Made by a program: the position numbers and the translations under genes. 64,000 nt of DNA, from the NCBI GenBank assembly GCA_002633005.1, contig NMRA01000174.1:394030-458029 (forward strand), in the 5' to 3' direction. Shown here in pieces: positions 1 through 13,589 of this stretch. Position 1 is the first letter of the stretch. Each line of letters begins with the position of its first letter. This DNA is from Phoronis australis. Taxonomy: Eukaryota > Phoronida > Phoronidae. The notes beneath the pieces were generated by a model. The model ran no database searches. It saw nothing but the letters and a program-made list of their open reading frames with translations, and was not told the DNA's origin.

Positions 1-3000
1 CACTTGTCTGTCATAGTCGTCTTTCGTAGCAAATTCTGGTATTGACATAATATTTTGTCTAGAAATGATATCAGCTACTTGTCTCGTAATGGTGTATAGT
101 GCTCATATCGCTGGTGAATGGGCAGAATGCACTTTTGATCCTATCACAGGTTTTATGAACACAGACTTTTAAAACTTTTGGAACGTCTGGGAGTATACCT
201 TTAAGAGATTGTGACAGTGACGGCAAGACTGAATCATGTGGGACTGCGTCTCGGGTACCGTACACATTCAACACGCCTTGTAAGCTACATACTGTGTTGC
301 AAAATGTATGACTACAACACAAGCCTCCATCCACTGAGTCAACCACCAGAGGTAAATACGACATTCGAGTTTAGTAAAACTTCCCAAGTGGGTGTCGAAA
401 CTTTTGGAAAATGTAAAATCAACAATTACTAATAGGAACAAATATTGATAGTCGTCTGTTGGAATTTTTAAACAAATTACCATTAAATGCAAAGTACACC
501 TTTTTACAATATTCTATTTATGTTAATTAGATAAATGCACATGCAACCATGTAGCGAAAAGATTAAGTCAATAGTAGAAAAGATTCTCTTTCATGCCAGA
601 AGACAATAACGGAGCAGAGGGAGTACTCTACCATCAACAGACGTTATGTTAGTCAGCCTCTGTATATCTAATCATACTGTGAACATGCACGGCTTAATGC
701 AAGGTTAAGAGGAGTCAATATTAGTTTGATGATTTCAAAGATCAGACAGGATAACCTTGAAGTTTTTAATATTTGGTGAATGTGATCGCATTGTAAGACG
801 GCTTCATGCAGCACATAACTTTCACAGCACTGTCAGAAATTTAAAAGATTGTGAATCCCATCCAAATATAAGGAAACCAGTGAATATTGCTGTCAATACA
901 TAACACATATTTGCTTTGTGTTCCTCTCAAGCTCTAGAGTGGTGTTAATAAGAATTCTTATAATATTGTGTCTTAAGACATAGAAAGTTTATCAGTGCCT
1001 CATGTTCAAATGTCAAAAACCTTTTACAGGTCTGTAATCAGTTTCTCTTTGCTTGTCAAGCAAGGATGCACTTAAATGGCATTGAAATATGTGATGGTAC
1101 AAATAACCTGGTCTTGGAATGACACCGAATAGTTTATCGTTTTCCTCAAAAATTGAGCGATACCTGTAATTTTGAAACTAATGAGTGTACAAAATATTGA
1201 AGGAATGTGAATTCGTGGTGAGGCCAAAGTGAGAGAAACTCTACAATATTTCGTTTCTTGGTTTTCTTTAAAAAGCAGTTATCATTTTTTTGTCAATTTT
1301 CAGTTCAAAAGGAGAACCTCAACAACTGATTCTTCATATCCGTGAAAAAGTGCAAATCAACAGTGCCCAAATAAAAAGAAAAGAATTCCACAGAATTATC
1401 AGCACTGGGTTTTAACCCTTATGTGCCTTGAAATTAGCAAGCTCTAGCCATTGAAACTGGCAAAGTTTATGCCCGCTCTAACATATCCAAATAACCACAC
1501 GGAATGATGGAATACTATGCGAACCTCACAAATAAGTTTAAGTAAAAAATCCCCCAAGTGCTGCACCAATCTACATCCTAATAAATCATTAAAGTGAGAT
1601 TGTGTCAGCACATTCCGAGCTCACAGCTAGCAGGACTATTAGGGCAAAACATCAACAATTAACGACAAAATATGGTAGACACGTGAATTACGTTTTCTGA
1701 TATTTCAAAAAAGACAAGTGGCACCGAATGAGTGCATTGCCATATTTAAGCTCTGCTCCATAGCTGCCATGAGACAATACTTTGAGAGACTGATTTTAGA
1801 ATTCCTTGAAAAATGAGAGAAAACAATATTTGTCCAAACATGTGCGATTTTATGGCAGGTTTGGTATGTTGGTACAAATCTACTTAGTTCAATGGGGAGT
1901 CTCATCTTGTTTTTGATTTTACGTGAAGATAAACTTTTAGATTTCCACAGAGGCGTTACGTCTAGAGTGGAGCTCAGAAGCGGTTTCAATCTCTAGAATT
2001 CGGTTATTAATCACAGTTTGAGGTTTGATATTTTTTGGGTGTCAGAAGAGTGCGCAGGCTTTGCTTTGAGAGCAGGAACAAGAAGTGTAGTGACAGGCCC
2101 ACAAGAGACAGTCTTGCTACGCACCTTGAGTTTGGTAATCCTAGTTTGTCATCATTCCTGCAATAAACAGACATTGTTAAAAACACTTCCTTAATGAACT
2201 GAACAACTGGTAAAGGCAAAATCAAAACAGGCGAGCACTTTTCATAGTCCGGTAAAATCCACGAGGAAGAACCTGGCTGTTGAAAGGGGAAAGCAATCCC
2301 TTTCTATGTTATGTTTAACAAAAAAATACAGCTCCTCGTAATCTTGGGAATACATTATTACATTTTAATAACCGTTCTTCTGGCCAGTATTTACCATCCA
2401 TGAGACAATAGAAAGTGCTACCCACTGACTTGTATTCACTCTCCGTGCAACTATAACATGTGACGTTTACAGCCCAGCAAAAACCAGCATCTTGGTTCAG
2501 CAATCACTTCTTTCTTGCTACTGATCACAGTCTGTGCAAGTCACTGCAGAACCAAGATGCAGGCCATCTACTGGGCCGTTAACATCACATGTTAGAGCTG
2601 CACGGAGAGTAAATACAAGCCAGGGGGACAGCAATTAAAATGGAAAATGTCTCCAGAAGATAACCAGGGGTCCGTATAATTTGCTTTAGGGAACATTGAA
2701 AAGACAAATGCTTTCCCTTTAACGTTAGGAATAGTTTGGTACAGGTTAGATTTGTGGTCCCTCTTCTGAAACTAGCAAGTCCAACCTCCTTCCAACAATC
2801 AAGAACCACCTTCACTGATGAGCACTATGAACCATATTGGGCACATAAACTCTTTCTAACCACAGAGAAATCTACGATATTTCCACAAAATATCTACACT
2901 TGATTAACTCCACCAGATCAGCCAGGTCAATTGGCTACGACATCTGACTGGTTCTCAGTGACGACTTCCACCTTACAAACCTATCAGATGTCTTAGCTGG

Positions 3001-5649
3001 TTGACTCATTGGAACCAAGAGCAGCCACTGTGCTTGTTGAGAAAGTTTAGTGAGGCTTGACAGATTTCTGATTATCCTGACCAAATTGTCTTCTAAGTGA
3101 CATTGTTGTTTCGTAAACTTTAACTGATCAGCATTATAACAGCTCTTAGTCGCTAGTCGCCAAATGCAAAAGTCCCAGGTCACCAAAACTGAAAATTCCA
3201 AGTCGTCAAACACAATATGAGGTCGTATTGGCGACTTGCAGGTCACCAAATCATGCGCTGCTGATGCTTTTATTCAAATGCTTAATTTTGTAGTTTTTAT
3301 TTAAAAAGCCCTATCACCCCTCCACTTCGCTACAGCTTTGACAAAAGTATTGCCTGGTTGGGTAACTGGCCAACCCGTAGTTATTAGTGGGAGATGGTGA
3401 CACACTGAAAACCATAAATTCAGACTTACCTGCCATTTTTATGTCCCTTGATTCAAGTTGATTGCTTACATTTACAATTAAATTAAATCTGATCCTATTA
3501 CCAGAGCAATTTACTACTAGATAAAAACACTCATTGTTAGCCACATTGCATGTACTGTTTATTCTAATCCGCTGACTTTGCATAATTTGCGTATTAATGA
3601 CAAAACACTGTAAGGGAGGCAATCCTAGTTTCATCAACCTATTTGTACCCAACGGATCAATTAGAAGTAATTGTTTCCACACACATATTGTTTAGCATAC
3701 TTTATTTTATCAATCACAAAGAAAATCAGTTGAGCATTCCCTGTACAGGATCATCATTCCACTGCTTAGCAGTGCTTAGAGCGATGCATTGCCTGTATCG
3801 CCCAATTCCCTAAAACCTAGCCTTAGCAGTCATTTACGCTATGAAAATCGCCAAGCTGTCATTTGCAACCAGCCCAAAAAATCCCAAGTTACTTTTCTAG
3901 AATCCAAATTGCACTCACAAATTCCAAAGATGAAAAGGCTGTGGATGAGTTGTTGTCAGGAGCTTTTTGTGCATTCTTTCATACTTAATTTGGCGATCGC
4001 AAGTTAAGTGATTCTGTCAAACTTTTTTGAAATAATGTGATTCTTCACAAGAGTTGCCTCTATTTTTGCCAGTGATGGAGAAAAGTGTAACAAACTTGGT
4101 TTGCACGAGTTGGAGTTATATAGTTGCACGAGATCTGCAAAATAGCTAGCATTTCTAAATATTAGGTTGCAAATGCGACATACAGCTCGTTATATCAAGC
4201 CTTGCTTGGTACAAAAACTGTAATAACAGGCAAAATAAAATACGGCACAAAATTAGTGTCTAGAAATCAGTGTCATTAAAAACTAGTCTTCCTAGACAGG
4301 TTCCCCGTCAGTCCTGCCTCTTCTCAGCATGGCTGGCATACGGGGGACCTCCCCATAATCCTCTGTACGTTTCCATTTGACCTAGCATTCAGTCTTCAAT
4401 TTCATTGATGGAAGAAAGGACTATTTGAACAAAACTGTTGATTGTGCAATTGCGATAGTAACTGTTTGAGTTGGGAAGAGATAAAGACATCAGTGGTGTT
4501 TGTCTATGCTCAAAAAGGTACTTATAGCAACATAACGTTTGATGGTTTAATCATTGTGAGACTGTAAGCCATAATTTGACCAATGCTTCAGGCATATGAC
4601 AGCCTTGAATGGGATGAATACAGTCTTTGCCACTACAGAGTGGTACTGCCTACCACCTTCCTAGGCAACATGTATCCCCTCCAGAGGGTGTCTAGGGGCT
4701 AAAATACTACCCATCAGTTTCTGTACTAATCGCATCCCCTTGTATTTTTAACTGGGTGGTAGTCCAAATTCCGTTACCAATTAAGAGGTTTTCACCTCGT
4801 CAAAATGACATTTTACACTTAAAAAGCATTACTTTCTTCAGCGATCCTTTCTGGTTCTATACATAGACCTTATCTCTGTTATGTTCTCTAGTGATATATT
4901 AAAGTCTCTAGTGATATATTAAAGAGTCTTTGGGCATTTAGGCTAACAAAGTTGCTTATTTACTCAATCAACAGCAGAGCTCTGTTGCCTTGAATCTATA
5001 ACAGTTTGTTGTGTTTGAGTATGCTCATTATTTGTTCAGTTAATTTAGTGCTGGACACTGTTGAGTGTACATTTGTTTATTGTCTTGATAATGCTTTAGA
5101 GATTAAAATGAAACATTGAACACAAAAATCTACGTAGTTGCGCTGTATTTTGAAGGTATACCTGCGGTGTACACAGCAGCAATGTAAAACTAATTGCCAA
5201 CCATCATTCCTGATAATTTTAGCTAACATACGGGGGTTAAAAGTCGCTGTTATTGCATTATTCTGCGACTTAATTTGTAAAGATAATATACATAGGCTTT
5301 CAGTACTATGAAATAAAGTGTCAGTGATAGGCCAATTTCTTTTTTCGTGAATTCTTCAATCAAATATTCTTACATAACCCACAGGCACAGAAGGTTGCAT
5401 ACCTTCAAATAAAGGGACAGTGCCTCAGTAATTATCAGGTTCTCAAAATCTCGAACCATGACTCCCAACAAATGTCAGCAACTGATTTAACTTGTAACTA
5501 AAGCGCTAAGCAAAACTGACAACTTTTAAAAAACGTAGTACATTGGCCTGCCATCCTACTCGCCTATAAAATGTGCAATGTTTATCCGCCATGTTGGATT
5601 TTTCTGCAAAATAACGAACTCATCTGAACGAAGTTTGCAAGATACCAAC
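1..5649. other. Presumed SMAD2/3 intron 1; no coding exon recognised
   Basis: This stretch lies downstream (minus strand) of the SMAD2/3 first exon. I looked for the second MH1 exon and saw none, so intron 1 probably exceeds 5.6 kb. It holds an inverted repeat near 2.4-2.6 kb (listed separately), a short direct duplication near 4890-4925, and AT-rich filler. All open frames here are short and show no family resemblance. Confidence 0.5.
2432..2616. repeat. Imperfect inverted repeat with a CCP-like minus-strand frame
   Basis: The segment at 2432-2507 reappears in reverse complement at 2540-2616 at roughly 80% identity by eye, with about 32 bp between. On the minus strand, arm 1 and its flank (about 2315-2503) read as an open Cys-rich frame with CWAVNVTCYSC, then CLMDGKYW, then a Cys. 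That spacing resembles the second half of a Sushi/CCP domain. The equivalent frame in arm 2 has a stop codon. It may be a relic exon fragment or a chance frame in a foldback element. Confidence 0.45.
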
Positions 5650-5855
5650 CTCGGTATACGAATGCACTTTGTTTGAGGATCTTGAGTGCTGATGGATTTT
5701 TCTAATTCATCAAGTCCGCCAGGTTTTTTAAGCTTTCTGACCAAGCTTTTTACAGCCTTTTCTGCCCACTTGTCTCCGTCTTTTTCGTTGTCGGAACCTT
5801 GTTTCCAACCTAGCAAACGCTTGACAATCGCTGGAGTGAACGGCAGTACACTCAT
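5650..5855 (-). CDS. SMAD3: SMAD2/3 first coding exon (MH1 N-terminus)
   Basis: This is the 5-prime coding exon of a receptor-regulated SMAD, the transcription factor phosphorylated by TGF-beta/activin type I receptors. The 206 bp exon encodes 68 residues plus two bases of the next codon. It begins [20 protein letters not shown], followed by an EKAVKSLV segment, [11 protein letters not shown] and TKCIRIP, the start of the MH1 DNA-binding domain. The SILPFTP-type N-terminus and the TKCI-IPR ending fit the SMAD2/3 branch better than SMAD1/5. From memory, human SMAD3 exon 1 ends at the same place and phase. The donor after CCGAG is GTTGGT, weak but in the expected position. The remaining MH1, linker and MH2 exons are not in the window. 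SMAD2 and SMAD3 cannot be separated, as most invertebrates have one co-orthologue. Confidence 0.88.
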
Positions 5856-8305
5856 AGTAGAAAATGCTGTTTAATCAGGGCAATGTCTATAACTACGACA
5901 AAGCCAGGATATCGCAAATCACACTAATTGTGCTGAATGCTGGTTTTTCACTCGTCGTCCTCAGCTCACACACTTTTCGAGAACGGCCATGATCGCGAAC
6001 GACAGAAGCACAGACGGCAAATCACCACTTACCAGCTTATGTTTTTTGTTCGGGACAATGTAGTTCTAAGTTGTTAGTCAGCAATTAACAAAACGCATCG
6101 ATTTTCATTTATCGCAGTGCTTCCAAACAATGACGCAAATGATATGTTCTGTACTGACTCACAAGAAAAGAAACTATTTTGAGCTAATGTAATGTCAATT
6201 TGTGCAATATCATTCCGCTTACTCAAAATCAAAGTTATCCAAAATGACGTCATCTTGCAGTCATTATCAAATACTAACAAAGAAAGCACTTGTGCCTTGG
6301 AATTCCCTGAAATTTGATACTTGAGTTTTACGGGTAATATTCTTTTTAAAACAAACTGGTTTCGTGCTCAATAATTTGCAGAGTTAGGGACAATTACTAT
6401 AGTATATGGGGAGATAATTCCGAATAAGTTGCAAAACAAGTTTTGTTTGCTTCTCAATGAAGCCCACAGTGCTGAGTACAACGGGAGTGAGTCATATCTC
6501 CACACTGAGGCGAAAAACATGGCATTATCTCATTTGTAATATCGGGCTTCAAGTGACCATTTAAGCATTTGTTGACTAGGCTTCGTTTCTGCTGTTTCCC
6601 TGCACGACGGTTTGTCGCCGCGGCCGCCGCGCGGGTTGCGGCCTACGGTCGGCATATCATGATGGTTTTTAAGACCACGCAATATAAACTTGAATGCAAT
6701 ACGAATTCAAAGTGTAGAAAGTTATACCGGTCTCAGTTGAAAAGTTCGGCACAGACTTGTAAGAATGCCGATTCATAGAACTCAACTGCATTGGTTTGAA
6801 TTCTGAGTACTCAAGTTGCGTTTTCATTACCAGCAATATTGAAACCGTGAATTGCGCATGCGCGAAAATCACTCAGTTAGCCCCCTTCAGAATACATGGG
6901 ATGCGCAGAAAACACAGCGTGAGGGTCTTATTCATGAATCAATCACATTTGCCGATAGCACATAACATAGATAAGTATTTTGTTAAAAACGTGGCCAAGT
7001 TTCAGCAAAATTGGAAAAAAATTTATGTTTAACATGGTATGGCCAAAGTTTTGGCTTATTTTGTCGCTTCGATCAGTGGAATTGCCGCTAAAAACCCGAA
7101 AGTGCATGTGAGAAAACGATAATTTTCTACCAAGCCTTTCATGTGCGGTTAGTTGCCGATAGACCCAACAGATGTCATTATAATCAAGATTGAAATGTAG
7201 GATTTTGAAGAAAATTAGACAAAATTTTGTATTTAACATGGGGTCGCCGAAAATTGCCAATTTTGGCCTTTTGATATCAGTTTATCGTCATAGACTAGCA
7301 TTAGTGGGTCTAGTTAATTCGAAGTTTTTGGTTAAATCACTGATAATATTCACACCAGTATACTAATAAACGTTTTCTCTATATATAACAATTTGATTCC
7401 AATGCTGAAGTAGTGCGTACAACAGGGATTAGCCCTTGACCGGCCCGGCCCATAGTGCGGGAGCTATAAGAATTCAGCTCTGGGCTAAAGTAGCTATGTG
7501 CGGAAAATTCAGCCACCTGAGGTGTTTACGATCCACTTCAGAGAAAAAAAACCTCGTTGTACCTAACAATAATTTGTTTCCGAGTACTTCGGGCATGGTT
7601 TAAAATTGAAAGGGGTCATTACAAGTTGAATTTATGAGAATTGTATTGTTGCATTGCGAACTGAAAACTAGTCGATTGACGGGTAGTGCGAGACAAGGCA
7701 ACGAGTAAGGACAGCTTTGATTTGCTTACGAGTAGTGACTCATGATTGGCCAGACATCTGTAATAATATGTTTTGTCTTTCCTTTTCAACGGAATATATT
7801 TGAACTTTGGTAATTTTGGGCTNAAAATCGTATCTTGCCGTATCTTATCGTATCATATCATAAATAAAGTTTTATGAGCCAATGTTACGGTATTATTATT
7901 ATACGTGTGTAAACCGCTGGGTCAACAACAACAACAAGAGAGACATCTAATGTGCGTGCGACTGTACGCTACAGTTACTTTAATGATAAAGACCTATCCA
8001 TAAGTGTCACTTGTGCGGCCTAAGTTCCACTACTGAGTTCATAGGCTTACTTCGGGCATTTACGATCAAGATTGACGAGATTCACCTGCAGGTTAATACG
8101 CTTCCAAATTTTATCATCTTGGGATCATCAAGTTCATCTTCTAAAACGTCATCTCGGTCTTGATTTGTTCAGTGCAGTGAACACGCACCAGCGTCCGGTA
8201 GTAAGACAATCTCATGCAGGTGTGTCCGTCGCACGTACTCCGTAGCTTGTCAGACTCATGGCCAAGCAGGGCGTCATCGTCGTAAGCGTTTCGGGCGGGA
8301 CTAAT
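5856..8305. other. Intergenic; SMAD 5-prime flank and old repeats
   Basis: No gene was recognised. The segment just above the SMAD start should hold its 5-prime UTR and promoter. A short CpG-rich island with a NotI-type core sits at about 6610-6650. An old imperfect direct duplication links about 6950-7035 with 7155-7250; both contain GCCGATAG and end in an AACATGG-type string. An N lies at 7823 next to a CGTATC-type satellite-like stretch (7829-7860). Confidence 0.5.
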
Positions 8306-8645
8306 TCATGACGACGTCATCATCCATAGTTTAACACCGCCGAGTTCCGCCACCTCCTTTGATTCTCCACCGATTTCCTTTGAAGTTTTTTTTACACTGT
8401 TGAAAATTCCTATTTTGGACTTCATTTTTGTGCGTTTCCAGTCCTTTAACGCCCTGCTGCCATCGTTGCGTTTTTCTGATTGCGGGAACTGGAGCCAATG
8501 TCCCGCCCTAAGGCTGTTTCTTCCGTTGACTTGTTTTGGTGTCACTTTTCTTGCTCTCTATGACATCAATTTTTTCTGTAACCAGTTTTTCAGTTCTGTG
8601 AGGAAACCTTCCTCTTCTGGAGAAAAGTTTTCCGACCTTTTCTAG
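8306..8645 (-). pseudogene. Degenerate Myb/SANT-like (zeste/MSANTD-type) DNA-binding domain
   Basis: Reading minus from 8645, one frame gives KRSENFSPEEEGFLTEL, a shifted frame continues EKIDVIESKKSDTK, and a third gives LKDWKRTKMKSK and KKTSKEIGGE. This order of motifs resembles the Myb/SANT-like domain of zeste/NAIF1/MSANTD proteins and Harbinger transposon accessory proteins: an F-x-EE start, a VIE-KK helix, an LK-W helix and a KKTG-G end. At least two frameshifts and in-frame stops break it, so it is not functional as a single exon. The family call rests on motif memory only. Confidence 0.42.
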
Positions 8646-10215
8646 TCATTTTATTGATGACACCTCCATCATACTTGCTCACATACGTGCAAACATCGTG
8701 CCTACGCCACACATGAGGGGCTTTTCCAAAGATTCGTTATCCGGCTTTGTTTTTATGTACTTCATTCAGGAAATTTGTTTTCTCTTAGGATCGCTCATAA
8801 AAATATAAGTAAACAACTGGTTTTATTCTGTCTACAAGCCGTGTTTCTCATTTCGTATTATATGACTATAGCACTGAATGCCCGCATCCGTGTGTGTAAA
8901 GCTAAAAGACAGTGTTCGCGTGGCATTGCTTAGACCCCAACATGAACGTTGATCGTCAGTCACCACTCATATTTGCCGCGTCATCACCTCCTTCCCTCTG
9001 CAATATGGCAATGTCGACTACCCAAGATCCCCATATGCGTTTGCCCGTTGTTCGCGCAAGAGTACAAAAATACCTTATGAATTGAATTCTGTCTCAGTGA
9101 TAGAGAACCACTTTGAATGATGCAGTTTAGTCTGTTTTTCGCGCTCCAGGCGTGTACATGACAGTCTTCATTTTCGGATGCTGTAAACGTTTCATCATAG
9201 GTGTACTCAACAGTTTCAAAAGGGAAGAAAATTTCCTGGATGCCTAATTTTGCCAAACTTTCAGAATCTGCTATCAATGCAATACACTGGCGACCGCACT
9301 AAAGAATCGCTACAGTTATCCCCTTGGGATTGTGCATGTCTTCCTTTATCTGAGCTTTCACCTTACCGTCGATCTAGGACAGCGTGCTTTCAACACGTTT
9401 TTGCGTATTTCTGGCGTTGCACACCTTTTCCTTCTAGTCTTCTGCTCGTGTGTCGTGTACCAATGGTACTGATTTACTGTCAACATAAGGCTTTTTTATT
9501 TAACTAAAACTTTATTGACACATATAGACCTACTTGTTTCGGAATGCTGTGAACAGGCAGTCATGCTGGCACAAGGCTAAACAATTCGTTTTCGGGCAAA
9601 CAGAGGGTATAGTGAAGTAACATGTGCTGAATTTAAAATAATGAAAACGCATACACCATGTAGCTAATAGTCTGAGACTGGACCTATGGCATTACCTCTA
9701 AGCCCAGTCTCTTAGTTTCGTCAGTCCCACATGAAAGTAAACATTGATGGGCCGGAGGGGGGGGGGCACAAAATTCGACCTTGCCAAAAATTTTGGCCCC
9801 GTCGGTAGTTTCAAATCCCAAAGGCAGATCATGCCTTTCCTTTATCTCGCCACGAGCTACTAAATCCGGATAAATACGGGATGAACCATGACATCGGTGA
9901 GGGAACATCGTGTCGGAAATGTCGCCTATTTCCGAGAGTAAAAATGAGTCCTAGCTAAACTCTATATTCGTTTCATTAGGGGAAAATCACTTTATTGGAG
10001 TCATGTGTCAGTTGAAGGGGTATACACTTTGAAAGGGTGGAGTTCTGCCGGGGCTAAAAATGGATACTCGGCGAGTTATAGACTGACCCAAGGGGAGGGG
10101 GATGCCTCCGAATTTCATGACCCCGTGCGTCAAAATTCGTCGGAAACACCATTTTCTAAAGGGTTATTTCGATCAGATTGTCAAAAACCACACATAGTTA
10201 ACTGCATTGACATGA

Positions 10216-10593
10216 TTGAGTGAAATACAGCGTAGAGCATCCATATTCGTCCTAAATGATCACTCCAGACACTCATCTGTTTCGTCTATGCTTACCACTC
10301 TCAAATGGCCCACTCTTCAAAAAAGACGTGGTCAAAATAAACTGTCCCTCGTGTACAAGATCGTACACAACCTGGTTGCCATTCCCCACACAGTTCCACC
10401 CTACATATTTCTAGATCACGTAATTCCCACTCTCATTCCTTTGAGAGAACATACATGCGTACCGCATACTACGCAAACTCTTCCATCTACTATTTTACTC
10501 GGACTCCCACAACATGCCATCTCATCAGAAACAATTAAACAGAGATGTTCACGAGTCACATCTCGAACATCAACCTTACTCAGTAAACAATAA
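10216..10593 (+). mobile_element. Fragment of non-LTR retrotransposon reverse transcriptase (CR1/L2-like 3-prime end)
   Basis: The frame reads IQRRASIFVLNDHSRHSSV, then a LKWPTLQKRRGQNKLSLVYKI stretch, then PPYIF and LPQHAIS. This is the typical C-terminal tail of invertebrate CR1/L2/Jockey-type polyproteins, downstream of the catalytic palm: a VQRRA motif, an L-WPTL-RR motif and a final W-SLP- or LPQ-type motif. It is only about 125 codons, with no catalytic YADD segment in the flanks, so it is a truncated dead copy. A related fragment in the opposite orientation lies in EFCAB2 intron 1. Confidence 0.75.
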
Positions 10594-10844
10594 AAATTGT
10601 TTTCATCATGGTACTAACCCGCACTTTGTTTTGTTCACACTAATACACAGTTCAGTTTATCACTAACATGCGCCAATATGGTAAAAAAATAAGGATCGGT
10701 ATTTAGATCGTTTGTTGAAACCGTAAAAAGAAGAAAATGGCGCATGTGGTCTGATCAACGTTACATCAAACGTGCGAAGTGCTGCTGCTCAGTCGGACTC
10801 ATTGCACCAAATACCTGAAACCATTTTTTGTTTATTAACACACC

Positions 10845-10876
10845 ACACGCACACACACACGCACGCACACACATAC
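10845..10876. repeat. CA-rich microsatellite
   Basis: An interrupted CA dinucleotide run. It lies beside the 3-prime tail of the adjacent minus-strand SINE and may have started as that element's tail. Confidence 0.8.
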
Positions 10877-10904
10877 GTAGAGACATAAAGACAAACTGAG
10901 ACGG

Positions 10905-11025
10905 AGCTGAGGAGCTAAGAGATCTGACTTAAGGGTCTCGCAGTGGAGTCCAGTGGGATTTGAACCTGTATACAACCTTGAGAGCAGGAGGCGGACACTC
11001 ACCCCACTCGGTACGTCCTACGTTC
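10905..11025 (-). mobile_element. tRNA-derived SINE
   Basis: On the minus strand, a tRNA-like head has an A-box-like GAGTGGGGTGAGTGTCC and a B-box-like GGTTCAAATCC. It is followed by CACTGCGAGACCCTTAAGTCAG, also seen (as CACTGCAAGACCCTTGAGTCAG) in the two copies near 25.3-25.5 kb. The shared tail shows the copies belong to one family. Confidence 0.6.
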
Positions 11026-13478
11026 TGCTTCCTCTATTTCTGTTTAAGATGAGACGGATAGAGGTTTTCCTGTTATAAAGTTCAAAGAAGCAGCACCAGT
11101 TTCTTACAAATTAAGCTTATAGTTATAAAAATTGTGTAGTAACAGTCGATCTAACAATCATATAAATGCAATTCAAAACCCTCGTTTAAAATAACACCGA
11201 TATATTCAATCATCACATGGCACACGATGTGAAAAGTAAAGGCACACGACTTACAGATTACCAATTGTAATTTGCAACATTTTTGAGAATCCTTAATTCG
11301 CCGTTTGCAACTTTTAACAATTCCGAAAAGGCTCGCGCAAATACATGACCTGGCGAGCTACCAAAAGAGAATGCTAATCAATTTGCAACATATAATCTGT
11401 GTATAATTCCAGGTTTTCTCGGACTTAGTTCAAAGTATGCGTGAGTAAGAACACATTTTAGGTCAGCGCACACGAAACATACTGCAAACTTTTTAAAAAC
11501 TTTGATCCCTAAAATATCACGACCAGGTTCACAAAGGGTGAACCAGCACTGCAAGTTGACAAACGCTCTCTGATAACTTCTCTCTTCTATATGTTTCGCT
11601 CTTGTCCTCCTACTCCCGTTTCGTACGTCCCTGATTATAGTGTCGTGGGAGGGGGTTAGCAGTAGAAATTTCAATCTACTTATACGTAGGTACTTGGCGT
11701 TCCTTAATGAAGCCCGACTGGTCTGATTTAGGTGATCGGGTAGGCTACGTCTACACCTCGTAGTTATTTAATATTCGCAATAAGCACTTTGTAATTGATT
11801 GCGCGATTGATTTCTCGATGAATCCATAAAAAGGTCATAAAAACACGTATTAATTCAAATTTTAACTGCCTTTTCCAGAAGAAATCCAACCTCAGTCACC
11901 AATAGCTAGTGCTTGTCGACAAACCCAAACCGCACGTTCTCTCTACTATAAATACATTGCACAATTATGTATCCAGATAAAACATTCAAATTCATTCATA
12001 GCCCGGAGAACTGTGATTGTAATTTACACAACGAAATGCACCAAGTATTTAATAATTTCGCTAGAAAAGTGGGTTTGTTCCTAAAAAAGAGTCGTAAGTG
12101 AAATCAGGCGTGGGAAATGAAATACTTCAGTTTTGCATAACTAGCCCTTTAATCCTCTTTGCCCACAATCTTAGTTTCTGACATGGCACCTTTTACTTTT
12201 TTGATGCGGACTTTCACTGGTTCAGCGGTGGCTTGGCAGGTCTAGACATAATTTGATCATAACTAGCCACGCTCAGCACATTTTTATTGTCAGCCTCTTC
12301 CCGTCGTGTTTAGATATCTCATTCCGCATAACAAGTTGCTTTATAAGTTGAACGGACATTATCGGGTGAAAAGTAGTTTTACAGAATATATAACAGTAGC
12401 GAGGAATGGAATCCACTAAGTCCGCAGTGGCCGCCAAACGCTCTGTTGCCGAGCTAAATCCCATGCGTTTCATGGTATTTAACTGGTTAAGACACCGGCG
12501 GGCCTCGATTTCAGAGAATGTCTGCCAGACATCAGCGAGAATTGGGAATTTGAAACAAAATCACAAAAACACAATGGGTTTTGTTGTTTTTATAGCTCTG
12601 TTCGAAGCTAATAACTTCAAGAAGACTATCCCATTCAACATTAATTTCCAAAATGCGTTTTTCGACAGTAAAACCAACAATGTCCGACTATTCATATAGG
12701 CCTACAAGCTGGCATTTCTATAAAGGCACTGTTAATGTAATGTATCAAATTTTTCTGGTACAGTTTTGCAAAAATTTGCAAATGGTCTAATTGAATCGTG
12801 AAGGAGATAGAAGTCTTTTTTAAAATCGAATTTCAAAATCGTACCAGTATGACACTTTTTGTTCCAGAACTCGTGAAATTACATATAACTATTGATCCAT
12901 CGACCTACGGCCAATGATGACCCCGTGAAAGACCAACATTCCGAAGTAGCCCCGACGAAATGCGCATACTTTGTGGTGAACCAAACCTTCACTGGAAATA
13001 TTCATCATAAAGAATGAATCTTTAAAAATTTAAATGAGGAGTGTAAATTTTGACTCGAGTAGAGGTTATCCACGGTGTTTTAGTTGTACGTACTTCTTGA
13101 ATGACCGCAAGACAAGGTGTGCAATCAGGCATATGAGTTAGACGTGTGGTGACTTATGTGAAGGGTTTTGGATGTAATGTAGGATTGCTCAGCGTTTTGA
13201 GATGAGCTACATGAAGAGAATAACTTACAAACGAGTTTTACATGTAAGCAAATTCTTAAAGAAAATCGAGATGGATTAACTTGTGCAAAAGGCTTTTCTT
13301 GTCGTTTTGTGGTGTAGTTCTGCACTAAGACATCTCTATATTTTTATGGGACAAAACAATTGCCAAGGTATCTCCTAGCGTTATTGCTGGTATTTAATTG
13401 CGCTTATCATATATTTCTGTTCCTATTTACAGAGTTCAAATTGCCAGACAAAACAAGCCAATGTGCTTCCAAATCGCA

Positions 13479-13589
13479 ACAAAGAGAATTGGAACAGAAA
13501 ATTAAAAGATTTGAACACAGAAAAAAATAACACAAGAGAATTGGAACAGAAAATCAAAAGATTTGAACACAGAAAAAAATAACACAAGA
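13479..13589. repeat. 52 bp direct tandem repeat, two copies
   Basis: A unit starting AAGAGAATTGGAACAG and ending in an A-rich AAAAAAATAACAC stretch occurs twice back to back with one or two differences. It lies just beyond the presumed EFCAB2 polyadenylation site. Confidence 0.85.
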
